Assembly (NCBI GenBank): GCA_938001985.1
Contig: CALLBE010000036.1
Span: 1 to 7,924 of the forward strand
Direction of reading: 5' to 3'
DNA: 7,924 nt
Origin: an uncultured Verrucomicrobiales bacterium
GTDB taxonomy: Bacteria > Verrucomicrobiota > Verrucomicrobiia > Verrucomicrobiales > Akkermansiaceae
The position numbers and the translations under genes were made by a program. The notes below the pieces were generated by a model, which was given only the letters and a program-made list of their open reading frames with translations, had not been told where the DNA came from and ran no database searches. Positions 1 through 7,924 of the stretch are shown piece by piece; position 1 is the first letter of the stretch; every line of letters begins with the position of its first letter.

Positions 1-1197
1 CAGCATTATTTGAGTACAGGTGATCGCCTTTTGAAGGGGAAAGAGCGTTTTGATCGTGTTATTTTAGATAAGAAAATTGAAAGCCGTGAGCGTTACATGG
101 GCATGTTGCCACGAGTTCTGGAGATTGTTTCTGAGACAGAAGAAAAAGTAGCTCGTCTTTACCACAAAATCTCAAATGGGTCTGCATCGGCTGCTCAAAA
201 AGAGGAAATGGTTGAGAATCAGGCTAAGTTAGCGAAGAATTACAAGCGTCTTTACTTTAAGCATAAGGTTATTGAGGACTTTTGTGAACAAGCTGACGAA
301 GAGCAAAAAACAATTTGGAAGTACACTCGTAAGCTTGAGATTGATCCAAAAGATAAGGAGTTTTTAACGAAGTTAAGTGAGTTGGAGCACCACTGTTGGA
401 TGAAGGCTGATGATTTTCAGGCTCATTACAAGGAGTTGAAAAAATGGATTAAAGAGGCGCATAAGGCCAAGGCTGAGATGGTTGAGGCTAACTTGCGTTT
501 GGTGATTTCCATTGCTAAAAAATATACCAACCGTGGTCTTTCTTTCCTTGATTTGATTCAAGAGGGTAACATGGGCTTGATGAAGGCGGTTGAGAAGTTT
601 GAGTACCGTCGTGGTTACAAATTCTCGACTTATGCCACTTGGTGGATTCGTCAGGCGATTACGCGTTCAATTGCGGATCAAGCGAGAACCATTCGTATCC
701 CTGTTCACATGATTGAAACCATCAATAAGTTGATGCGTGTTCAGAAACAACTGGTTCAGGAGTACGGTCGTGAACCAACGCCTGATGAGATTGCTGAGGA
801 GATTCACTTGCCAGTTGAGCGTGTGAGAGCGGTTCTGAAAATGGCTCAGCAGCCAATTTCTTTACAAGCCCCTGTCGGTGATTCAGATGACACTTCCTTT
901 GGTGACTTTATTGAAGATAAGGCCGCTGACAACCCGATGGAGGAAGCTGGCTTCTCAATGTTAAAAGAGAAGATTCATGATGTTCTGGACTCATTGACTG
1001 AGCGAGAGCAGGAGGTGCTGGAGCAGCGCTTTGGTCTTCGTGATGGTTACAGCAGAACTTTGGAAGAGGTGGGACGTCAGTTCAATGTGACTCGTGAGCG
1101 TATTCGTCAGATTGAGGCGAAGGCGTTGAGGAAGATGCGTCACCCGACTCGTATTCGTAAGTTAGAGGGGTTCATTGAGATTCCTGATTTCACTTAA
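1..1197 (+). CDS. rpoD: Primary (housekeeping) RNA polymerase sigma factor, 5'-partial
   Basis: This is the C-terminal 398 codons of a sigma-70 factor that directs RNA polymerase to housekeeping promoters. The frame is open to the left edge (Gln-His-Tyr before the TTG at 10), so the true start lies outside; the TTG is not a credible start because region 1 would be missing. About 150 helical, charged residues match the non-conserved region of RpoD. Region 2 follows, with [17 protein letters not shown] (bases 475-525) and FLDLIQEGN. Region 2.4, for -10 recognition and melting, reads [18 protein letters not shown] (616-669). Region 3 contains [12 protein letters not shown]. Region 4.2, the -35 helix-turn-helix, contains [20 protein letters not shown] (1057-1116). 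The large region before region 2 separates it from RpoS and RpoH types. The end, [14 protein letters not shown] plus a short tail, resembles verrucomicrobial RpoD as I remember it (inference). An intrinsic terminator follows directly, so it is probably the last gene of its transcript. Confidence 0.96.
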   Translation, partial: QHYLSTGDRLLKGKERFDRVILDKKIESRERYMGMLPRVLEIVSETEEKVARLYHKISNGSASAAQKEEMVENQAKLAKNYKRLYFKHKVIEDFCEQADEEQKTIWKYTRKLEIDPKDKEFLTKLSELEHHCWMKADDFQAHYKELKKWIKEAHKAKAEMVEANLRLVISIAKKYTNRGLSFLDLIQEGNMGLMKAVEKFEYRRGYKFSTYATWWIRQAITRSIADQARTIRIPVHMIETINKLMRVQKQLVQEYGREPTPDEIAEEIHLPVERVRAVLKMAQQPISLQAPVGDSDDTSFGDFIEDKAADNPMEEAGFSMLKEKIHDVLDSLTEREQEVLEQRFGLRDGYSRTLEEVGRQFNVTRERIRQIEAKALRKMRHPTRIRKLEGFIEIPDFT

Positions 1198-1204
1198 TCA
1201 ACTT

Positions 1205-1243
1205 AAGCGCTCTCTGGTTAATAGGGGGTGCTTTTTGTTTTTT
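1205..1243 (+). terminator. Intrinsic terminator after rpoD
   Basis: A 10-bp stem (1205-1214 with 1224-1233; AAGCGCTCTC against GGGGGTGCTT, including three G-U pairs) closes a 9-base loop. The U tract TTTGTTTTTT (1234-1243) follows. It starts 7 bases after the rpoD stop codon and separates rpoD from the ftsI-murE unit. Confidence 0.8.
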
Positions 1244-1294
1244 ACTAACGAATAGAAAAAGCTTAAATAGTTCGGCTAATTAGATGCGGTAAAG

Positions 1295-3142
1295 ATGGAG
1301 TTTAAGTATCGCTTATATTTAATAGGGATATGTATGTTAGGGGCGTTGGCCGCTATCATTGTTAAGCTCATGTATGTTCAGTTATTCTCTGAGATTCCTG
1401 AGCCTAGTAAAAATGCCTATCGAGTGCGGATTAAGGAAGTCCCTTTGGTTGCTCCTCGGGGTTTGATCTATGATAGGAACGGTAAGGTTTTAGCAAAAGA
1501 TGTGCTAACCTATGACTTGGTGGCGGACTTAAGTGACATTAATGATCCTAACTTAGCTGGTAATGCCTATAATTATTGGGTTTTGCGTGATTCAGATAGA
1601 CGTTGGGCTTCTCGAACCGCAAGCGAGCAAAATAATCAGGTCATTGGGAGGACTCATGCTTATTTAAAAGCAGATTCTTGGGCTTATGAAAGCAGAGATA
1701 TCTCATTGACGGACCGTTATAAACAGGGCTTGGTCCGGTTGTTTCAACCTTTTTTATTAGAAGAGAAAGAGAGTTTTCTCAAAAAGCTGGAAGGTAAGAA
1801 AGATAATCAAATACTCATCGATACCTTGAGCGATGTCAGTGCTGAAAAGTTGGATGAATTAATCACCGAGCACCGGTTGGTGGGGTTAAAGGTTAGGAAA
1901 AATTACAAGCGCCTCTACACCTACGGCAAGCGGGCGGCTCATGTCATTGGGTTTGTGAACCCCAACCATGAGGGGCAATCGGGTGTTGAGAGATCTATGG
2001 ATTCTACACTGTCGGGTCAAATCGGCTACACGGTCTATCATCTCGATAAAAATAATAAGATTGATTATACCAAACCGTCGAAAAACAGAGTTCCTGTTTC
2101 AGGTCGTGATGTTAAGTTGACGCTAGATATCGATCTTCAAGGCGTGGTGGAGGATGCTTTGTTGGAGGGGGTTGAGATGACGAAAGCGGTCGCTGGGACC
2201 GCGATTGTGATGAGTCCAACCACTGGGGATGTGCTGGCTGTGGCCAATTACCCTTCATTTAATTTAAACGACCTGAAGACTCTACAGGGAGCTGATTTTA
2301 ATTATGCTTTTCAAAAGGAATACGAACCTGGCTCCACCTTTAAGCTGGTTGGTTTTGCGAACGCGTTCCAACATCGCAAGGTCTCTCCTGACAGCGTGAT
2401 TGATTGTAAGTATGGATATTACCGTGAAGGTCGAGTGATTGTTCGAGATGATTACCCTAAGGGGAAGATTCCAACGTGGGAGGTTTTTGCTCGGTCGAAT
2501 AATGTGGGCACTTACCGAGTGGCCTCGAGAGTGGGGAGCACGTTGCGTGATAAATTGGCAAGCCTGAAAGCCATGAGCCTTGGACTTGGTTTTGCAAGGA
2601 AGACAGGTGTTCGCATTCCCTCAGAGCGAGGCGGTTATATCAACCCTGAGCAAAAGTTGGGGATGTTTGCGAGTCAGACTCGAGGTTACGGTGTTCAGGT
2701 CACTCCAATTCAATTAGCAGTGGCTTATAACACGGTAGCCAGTGGTGGAGAGAGAAAGCCTACTCGGTTGGTGAGTTCTCCACCCCGAGATGCGGCGGAG
2801 TTAACGTCTGAGCGAGTGCTTTCTACGGAGGCGGTGAAAGGCTTGAAAATGTGTTTGGGGAAAGTCACTGACCACACTGGTAGGCGAGCTAAAGTCGAGG
2901 GGCTCACGATTGGAGGAAAAACAGGAACCGCAGAGATTTTTGAGCGAGGCGTTAAATACGGCGAAGCTGGCAATATTTCTTCTTTTGTTGGGATGTTCCC
3001 GCTCGAAAAGCCACAATTCGTTGTGGCTGTGGTTTTAGAGAAGGCCAAAAAGGGCTTTGATACGGATTATATTGGAGGCGGAACCGTTGCAGCACCAGTT
3101 TTCCAAAAAATTGCTTCCCGTATTAAGGATGGTGCTTTCTAA
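1295..3142 (+). CDS. ftsI: Peptidoglycan D,D-transpeptidase FtsI (division PBP, class B)
   Basis: This 615-residue class B penicillin-binding protein would cross-link septal peptidoglycan in the periplasm as part of the divisome. A single N-terminal membrane anchor spans residues 8-31, after a short basic cytoplasmic start. The PBP dimerisation (pedestal) domain contains APRGLIYDRNGKVLAKD (53-69) and GQSGVERSMDSTLSGQ (227-242). The transpeptidase domain holds all three active-site motifs: S347-T-F-K350 in EPGSTFK, S401-N-N403, and K542-T-G-T. GYGVQVTPIQLAVAY (464-478) is also typical. There is no C-terminal PASTA domain, which favours FtsI over SpoVD or PBP2x types. Compared with remembered E. 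coli FtsI, about 45 extra residues lie around 85-135. An in-frame TAA at 1277 limits the start to this ATG or later; the upstream AAAG is a poor ribosome site. A weak promoter-like pair (TTTACT 1241, TTAAAT 1263) was not convincing. The stop codon overlaps murE. Confidence 0.93.
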   Translation: MEFKYRLYLIGICMLGALAAIIVKLMYVQLFSEIPEPSKNAYRVRIKEVPLVAPRGLIYDRNGKVLAKDVLTYDLVADLSDINDPNLAGNAYNYWVLRDSDRRWASRTASEQNNQVIGRTHAYLKADSWAYESRDISLTDRYKQGLVRLFQPFLLEEKESFLKKLEGKKDNQILIDTLSDVSAEKLDELITEHRLVGLKVRKNYKRLYTYGKRAAHVIGFVNPNHEGQSGVERSMDSTLSGQIGYTVYHLDKNNKIDYTKPSKNRVPVSGRDVKLTLDIDLQGVVEDALLEGVEMTKAVAGTAIVMSPTTGDVLAVANYPSFNLNDLKTLQGADFNYAFQKEYEPGSTFKLVGFANAFQHRKVSPDSVIDCKYGYYREGRVIVRDDYPKGKIPTWEVFARSNNVGTYRVASRVGSTLRDKLASLKAMSLGLGFARKTGVRIPSERGGYINPEQKLGMFASQTRGYGVQVTPIQLAVAYNTVASGGERKPTRLVSSPPRDAAELTSERVLSTEAVKGLKMCLGKVTDHTGRRAKVEGLTIGGKTGTAEIFERGVKYGEAGNISSFVGMFPLEKPQFVVAVVLEKAKKGFDTDYIGGGTVAAPVFQKIASRIKDGAF

Positions 3143-4761
3143 TGTTTAAACTTATGAAGATATCGGATCTTATTCAGCATTTCAAAGTTGTGCAAATCTC
3201 AGGCGAGAGGGATAAGACCGTCACCCAGATTTCATCATCAAGTGAGAAGGCAAAAGCTGAGAGTGTTTTTGTTGCGATTAAAGGCCAGAAGTTTGATGGG
3301 CATGATTTTATTGATAAAGTTTTAGAGCAAGGCTGTGAGGTGATTGTCTCTGAACTGAGAGTTCCTAGTGTTTTTCTAGATTCACCCGTAGTGACTTGGA
3401 TACAGGTTGAAGACGCACGCTTGGTGTTGGCTAAGATCGCTTCTTTGTTGGCGGGAGAGCCTTCGAAACGATTGAAGATTGCAGGAATCACAGGTACGAA
3501 TGGAAAAACTACGGTCTCATTTTTAACGCATGCAATTTTAGCGAAAATACGTTACCGTGTGGGGTTGATCGGTACGATTAAGAACTTCGACGGAGTTGAG
3601 GCTTTTGAGACTAAATTAACCACACCGGATGCGGTTGAATTACAGCATTTGTTTTCTCGAATGGAAGACCAAGCCTGTCGTGAGGCTGTGATGGAGGTTT
3701 CTTCGATTGCGGTGGAGCAACATCGAGTGTCCGGATCGGAGTTTGCTGTCGGGGTTTTCACTAACTTTACCCAAGACCATTTGGACTACCATGGGTCGAT
3801 GGATGCTTATTTTGAGGCAAAACGTCAATTTTTTGTCAACTTGAGTCAGCAGAAGACTCAGAAGCCACGCTTTGTTATCAATCAAGATGACCCTTACGGC
3901 GCTCAGCTGGCCAAAGAGTTCAGCTCACAGGTTGTGACCTACACGTTCGGATATTCATTGGGCGCTGATTTTAGAATCACCCGTTCTTCTGAATCGTTGA
4001 AGGGTGTCGAGTTCGAGTTTAGCTTCAAGGATAAGCTGTATTTGGTGCGTTTGCCATTAATTGGCCGATTCAATGTTTACAATGCGTTGACTGCGATTGT
4101 GACGAGTTACGCGCTTGGCTTGGATTTGAGTGAAATTATCGAGGCGTTGTCAGACTGCCCACAAGTGCCTGGTCGTTTAGAGAAGATTGGATTTTCTCAT
4201 GATGTGATGGTGTTTGTTGATTATGCTCACACGCCAGACGCGTTGAAGAGTGTTTGCGAGACCTTGAGAGGTTCTTTAGAAAAAGGCCGATTGATCACTG
4301 TCTTTGGCTGTGGTGGAGACCGCGACCGTTCAAAACGAGCGCCAATGGCTATGGCGGCTTCCGAGTCCAGTGATTTTGTCATGGTGACTGCGGACAATCC
4401 AAGAACAGAGCCAATTACTCAGATTCTTGCGGATATGAAACCGGGCTTAGGCAGTGCTCCGTATCATACAGAAGTTTCCAGAGACAAAGCGATTCAAGAG
4501 GCGATCAACATGGCTGGGCCTGGTGACATTGTCTTGGTTGCCGGAAAAGGGCATGAAGATTACCAAATCATCGGAGAGGCTGTGATTCCTTTCAGTGATA
4601 TTGAGGTTTCGAAGAAATACTTGACCATCTACAAGATCAACTTGGCGAAAGAAGCGGTTGAGAAGGAAGAATTGGAAAAAGAAGCCTTTGCTAAAAAGAA
4701 AAAATTTGAGCCTAAGGACTCGGACCGTAAACCACGACCGTTTAGAGAAGACAGAGCTTAG
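3142..4761 (+). CDS. murE: UDP-MurNAc-tripeptide synthetase (meso-DAP-adding MurE)
   Basis: MurE is a cytoplasmic ATP-dependent ligase that adds the third stem-peptide residue to UDP-MurNAc-L-Ala-D-Glu. Three Mur-ligase domains are visible. The N-terminal domain (about 1-105) carries VFVAIKGQKFDGHDFI. The central ATPase domain has the P-loop GITGTNGKTT (115-124), EVSS (185-188), FTNFTQDHLDYHG (206-218) and K227, at the place of the carbamylated lysine. The C-terminal domain has VDYAHTPDAL (359-368), the DNPRTE motif (418-423) and AGKGHEDYQ (467-475). DNPR is the established signature for meso-diaminopimelate as substrate, rather than lysine. Oddities: isoleucine (189) stands where E. coli MurE has histidine in EVSSH, and a charged, lysine-rich tail (about 500-539) extends beyond the usual end. 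The ATG overlaps the ftsI stop by one base (TAATG), with AAGGA at 3125-3129, 12 bases upstream. Met5 (3154) is an alternative start. murF would normally follow but does not. Confidence 0.95.
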   Translation: MFKLMKISDLIQHFKVVQISGERDKTVTQISSSSEKAKAESVFVAIKGQKFDGHDFIDKVLEQGCEVIVSELRVPSVFLDSPVVTWIQVEDARLVLAKIASLLAGEPSKRLKIAGITGTNGKTTVSFLTHAILAKIRYRVGLIGTIKNFDGVEAFETKLTTPDAVELQHLFSRMEDQACREAVMEVSSIAVEQHRVSGSEFAVGVFTNFTQDHLDYHGSMDAYFEAKRQFFVNLSQQKTQKPRFVINQDDPYGAQLAKEFSSQVVTYTFGYSLGADFRITRSSESLKGVEFEFSFKDKLYLVRLPLIGRFNVYNALTAIVTSYALGLDLSEIIEALSDCPQVPGRLEKIGFSHDVMVFVDYAHTPDALKSVCETLRGSLEKGRLITVFGCGGDRDRSKRAPMAMAASESSDFVMVTADNPRTEPITQILADMKPGLGSAPYHTEVSRDKAIQEAINMAGPGDIVLVAGKGHEDYQIIGEAVIPFSDIEVSKKYLTIYKINLAKEAVEKEELEKEAFAKKKKFEPKDSDRKPRPFREDRA

Positions 4762-4798
4762 GTTTTAGAATTTCACAGACGAGAGCTTTTATCACAGC

Positions 4799-4829
4799 TT
4801 GACACTCGTATTCAGTCTTGCAGTATGAA
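4799..4829 (+). promoter_or_regulatory. Possible promoter of the thiC leader
   Basis: A perfect -35 hexamer TTGACA (4799-4804) is followed after 19 bases by TATGAA (4824-4829), a 4/6 match to TATAAT. The spacing is longer than ideal. Transcription would start near 4836, at the first stem base of the riboswitch, leaving no 5' strand for its closing stem. Either the true -10 element lies elsewhere, or thiC is also read from upstream of murE. The call rests mainly on the exact -35 match. Confidence 0.3.
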
Positions 4830-4830
4830 G

Positions 4831-4925
4831 AGAGCAGGGGCGTCTTTACTAGACTGAGAGTATGAGCTGAAATGCGAGTATAACCCTTAGAACCTGATAC
4901 GGCTGATACCGACGAAGGAAGCGAT
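4831..4925 (+). promoter_or_regulatory. TPP riboswitch (THI element) aptamer
   Basis: This RNA aptamer binds thiamine pyrophosphate and represses the downstream thiC gene. Conserved pieces occur in the right order. AGGGG (4836-4840) pairs with CCCTT (4884-4888) as P2. GTCT/AGAC (4842-4845 with 4851-4854) forms P3. The invariant CTGAGA lies at 4854-4859. A variable hairpin P3a follows (about 4861-4882). ACCTGAT (4892-4898) comes next, then P5 CGG-CTGATA-CCG (4900-4911). CGAAGGAAGC closes the P4 side (4913-4922, CCT 4893-4895 with AGG 4916-4918). Its position directly upstream of thiC is the commonest one for this riboswitch. The closing stem P1 is weak in Watson-Crick terms: GAGC (4832-4835) faces GCGA (4921-4924), which gives two G-C pairs plus a tandem G-A step. 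Confidence 0.92.
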
Positions 4926-4964
4926 AACATTAGTAGGCGTGTGTTTCTAATATTATTGTTTCGC
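4921..4964 (+). promoter_or_regulatory. Hairpin in riboswitch expression platform, overlapping P1
   Basis: GCGA (4921-4924), AAC (4926-4928) and ATTAG (4929-4933) can pair with TCGC (4961-4964), GTT (4958-4960) and CTAAT (4947-4951) respectively. The loop is 13 bases, with an asymmetric bulge in the 3' arm (ATTATT, 4952-4957) and one unpaired T in the 5' arm. Its first arm reuses the bases that would close aptamer stem P1, so the two structures should be mutually exclusive. That is the layout expected of a switching element. No U tract follows, so it does not look like an intrinsic terminator, and control at translation is more likely. This is inferred by eye without energy calculation. Confidence 0.4.
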
Positions 4965-4970
4965 TTGAGT

Positions 4971-7056
<2,086 letters not shown>

Positions 7057-7096
7057 GGGTGTTTAGGCTCTTTGTGTGCCTTTGCACTTAAGATTG

Positions 7097-7143
7097 AATC
7101 GAATCGCTTGCTTTGAAAAGCGATTCGATTGTTCTTTCTTTTT
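7097..7143 (+). terminator. Intrinsic terminator after thiC
   Basis: A perfect 13-bp stem (AATCGAATCGCTT, 7097-7109, with AAGCGATTCGATT, 7118-7130) closes an 8-base loop. The T-rich tract GTTCTTTCTTTTT (7131-7143) follows. It begins about 40 bases after the thiC stop and should insulate the next gene from thiC transcription. Confidence 0.9.
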
Positions 7144-7153
7144 AATAAATAAC

Positions 7154-7170
7154 AACTCAAGGGTTGAGTT
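7154..7170. repeat. Perfect inverted repeat upstream of exported-protein gene
   Basis: AACTCAA-GGG-TTGAGTT has 7-bp perfect arms around a 3-base centre. It lies between the thiC terminator and the start codon at 7199. No T tract follows, so it is not a second terminator. Size and position suit a binding site for a dimeric regulator. TTGAGT (7164-7169) could also serve as a -35 element, with the poor TATTCA (7187-7192) 17 bases further on. It might equally be a short leader hairpin or chance. No regulator gene is in view. Confidence 0.4.
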
Positions 7171-7198
7171 CGCATCAATCCTTTTGTATTCAATAAGA

Positions 7199-7924
7199 AT
7201 GAGAGCGTTTTGCTTATTTATTCTTACCTTTTTGAAGTGCTTGTTTTTGACGCAAGCAGCCAATGCTCAGGTTTTATTGCCAAAAGGGCAGGAAAAGCAA
7301 TTACCGCTTGCCTTGAAAGATTGGGTCAGCTGGTCAACGTGGGATCACTCAACCGCTCCTGCTCTCTATAATAAAAAGAGCCACAAGCTTAAGGTTTGGC
7401 CCTCGGCATTAAACCTTTCAGTCAATCCAACCAAGGGTTCTTTTGATATTAAGATTAATGTTTTTGAGCCCTCATGGATTCAACTGCCCGGCAATAGCAA
7501 GACCTGGCCCTTACAGGTTACCTCAAACGGAGAACCGGCTAGGGTTTTATCCAATAATGAGAAGCCTGTGATTTTCTTAGAAAAAGGCCTCTGGAATATT
7601 GAGGGTGAGTTTCACTGGAATAAAATGCCTCAGACTCTTCAAATCCCATCCACTGTTGGGCTCTTGAATCTTAGTAAAAACGGTGAAAAGATGAAAGCTC
7701 CAAGCTGGAACCGTAGTGGCAACATCTGGCTCAAAAGAACTTCTCAAGAGACAACCGACAAGGACTATCTATCGACGAAGGTATACCGCCACTTGCAAGA
7801 CGGAGCGCCCATTAAACTCCTTACTGAGGTCGAACTCATTGTTGCGGGGAAAAGTAGGGAAGTGAAGCTCGGTTCTATCCTGCCTGAAGGCTGGACACTC
7901 ACGTCTCTCAGCAGCCCTATTCCT
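7199..7924 (+). CDS. Exported protein of unknown function, 3'-partial
   Basis: An open frame of 242 codons runs off the right edge without a stop. It opens with a typical Sec signal peptide: Met-Arg, a hydrophobic stretch (FCLFILTFLKCLFL, 4-17), and an Ala-Asn-Ala cleavage site before Gln24. The mature part is rich in tryptophan and looks beta-stranded. Recognisable segments are LKDWVSWSTWDH, PALYN, WPSALNLSV, VFEPSWIQLPG, EGEFHWNKMPQTLQIP and GLLNLSKNG. From memory, this spacing resembles an uncharacterised family of large exported bacterial proteins in which the corresponding stretches read like CPFLYN, C-WP, W-PLPGD-WP, and G-F-W-LP-L-VP. I cannot verify this and assign no function. If correct, the two family cysteines are replaced here by Ala and Val. 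The start is supported by the signal peptide although the ribosome site (TAAGA next to the ATG) is weak; a TTG at 7184 is an alternative. The gene is probably monocistronic from its left side, since a strong terminator precedes it. Confidence 0.8.
   Translation, partial: MRAFCLFILTFLKCLFLTQAANAQVLLPKGQEKQLPLALKDWVSWSTWDHSTAPALYNKKSHKLKVWPSALNLSVNPTKGSFDIKINVFEPSWIQLPGNSKTWPLQVTSNGEPARVLSNNEKPVIFLEKGLWNIEGEFHWNKMPQTLQIPSTVGLLNLSKNGEKMKAPSWNRSGNIWLKRTSQETTDKDYLSTKVYRHLQDGAPIKLLTEVELIVAGKSREVKLGSILPEGWTLTSLSSPIP

Noticed and set aside
10..12. TTG as start codon of the sigma factor
   Set aside because: The frame is open to base 1 and the upstream codons fit the same domain; a start here would drop region 1 of RpoD.
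1241..1268. Promoter-like TTTACT-16-TTAAAT before ftsI
   Set aside because: Each hexamer matches only 4 of 6 bases and the -35 overlaps the terminator U tract; in AT-rich DNA this is expected by chance.
2725..3048. Reverse-strand open frames inside ftsI (also those inside murE and thiC)
   Set aside because: They lie antisense to strongly conserved coding sequence and have no recognisable motif.
4779..4809. Hairpin ACGAGAGC ... GCT-TGACA-CTCGT as a murE terminator
   Set aside because: The stem is interrupted by a 5-base one-sided bulge and no T tract follows.
4742..4930. Reverse-strand 62-codon open frame over the thiC leader
   Set aside because: It overlaps the murE end and the conserved TPP aptamer, shows no protein-like motif and has no ribosome site evidence.
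7063..7263. Reverse-strand 66-codon open frame after thiC
   Set aside because: It runs through the thiC terminator and the signal-peptide region of the next gene, with low-complexity content.

Overview
The window holds five same-strand (+) genes: the end of a primary sigma factor gene, an ftsI-murE cell-wall pair, a thiamine gene (thiC) behind a TPP riboswitch, and the beginning of a gene for an unrecognised exported protein. It is mostly chromosomal housekeeping DNA. I found no mobile element, CRISPR array, tRNA or rRNA. The organism is a diderm-type bacterium with moderate G+C by eye. The C-terminal end of the sigma factor ([15 protein letters not shown]), its non-conserved region, the long inserts in FtsI and ThiC, and weak Shine-Dalgarno sequences suggest the PVC superphylum, most likely Verrucomicrobiota. 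That placement rests on remembered family resemblance and was not searched. The DNPR motif of MurE indicates meso-diaminopimelate peptidoglycan.

Region by region: bases 1-1197 are the 3' part of rpoD, open through the left edge and closed by an intrinsic terminator (1205-1243). Bases 1295-4761 hold ftsI and murE, which overlap by one base (TAATG) and are probably translationally coupled. This is a fragment of the division and cell-wall (dcw) cluster: no ftsL is seen upstream, and murF/mraY do not follow. Bases 4762-5004 form the thiC leader, with a TPP aptamer (about 4831-4925), a hairpin that shares bases with the aptamer's closing stem, and a strong GGAGGAGG placed 26 bases before the only possible start codon. 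ThiC (5005-7056) is complete and ends at a strong terminator with a 13-bp perfect stem. After a 17-base operator-like inverted repeat, an exported protein of unknown function starts at 7199 and runs off the right edge.

The genes form at least three transcription units: the rpoD end; ftsI-murE, which may read into the thiC leader since no clear terminator follows murE; and riboswitch-thiC. FtsI and MurE act in peptidoglycan synthesis at division. ThiC makes the pyrimidine half of thiamine and is feedback-controlled by TPP. I see no convincing new multi-gene system. The points most worth checking are the geometry of the thiC leader and the exported protein.
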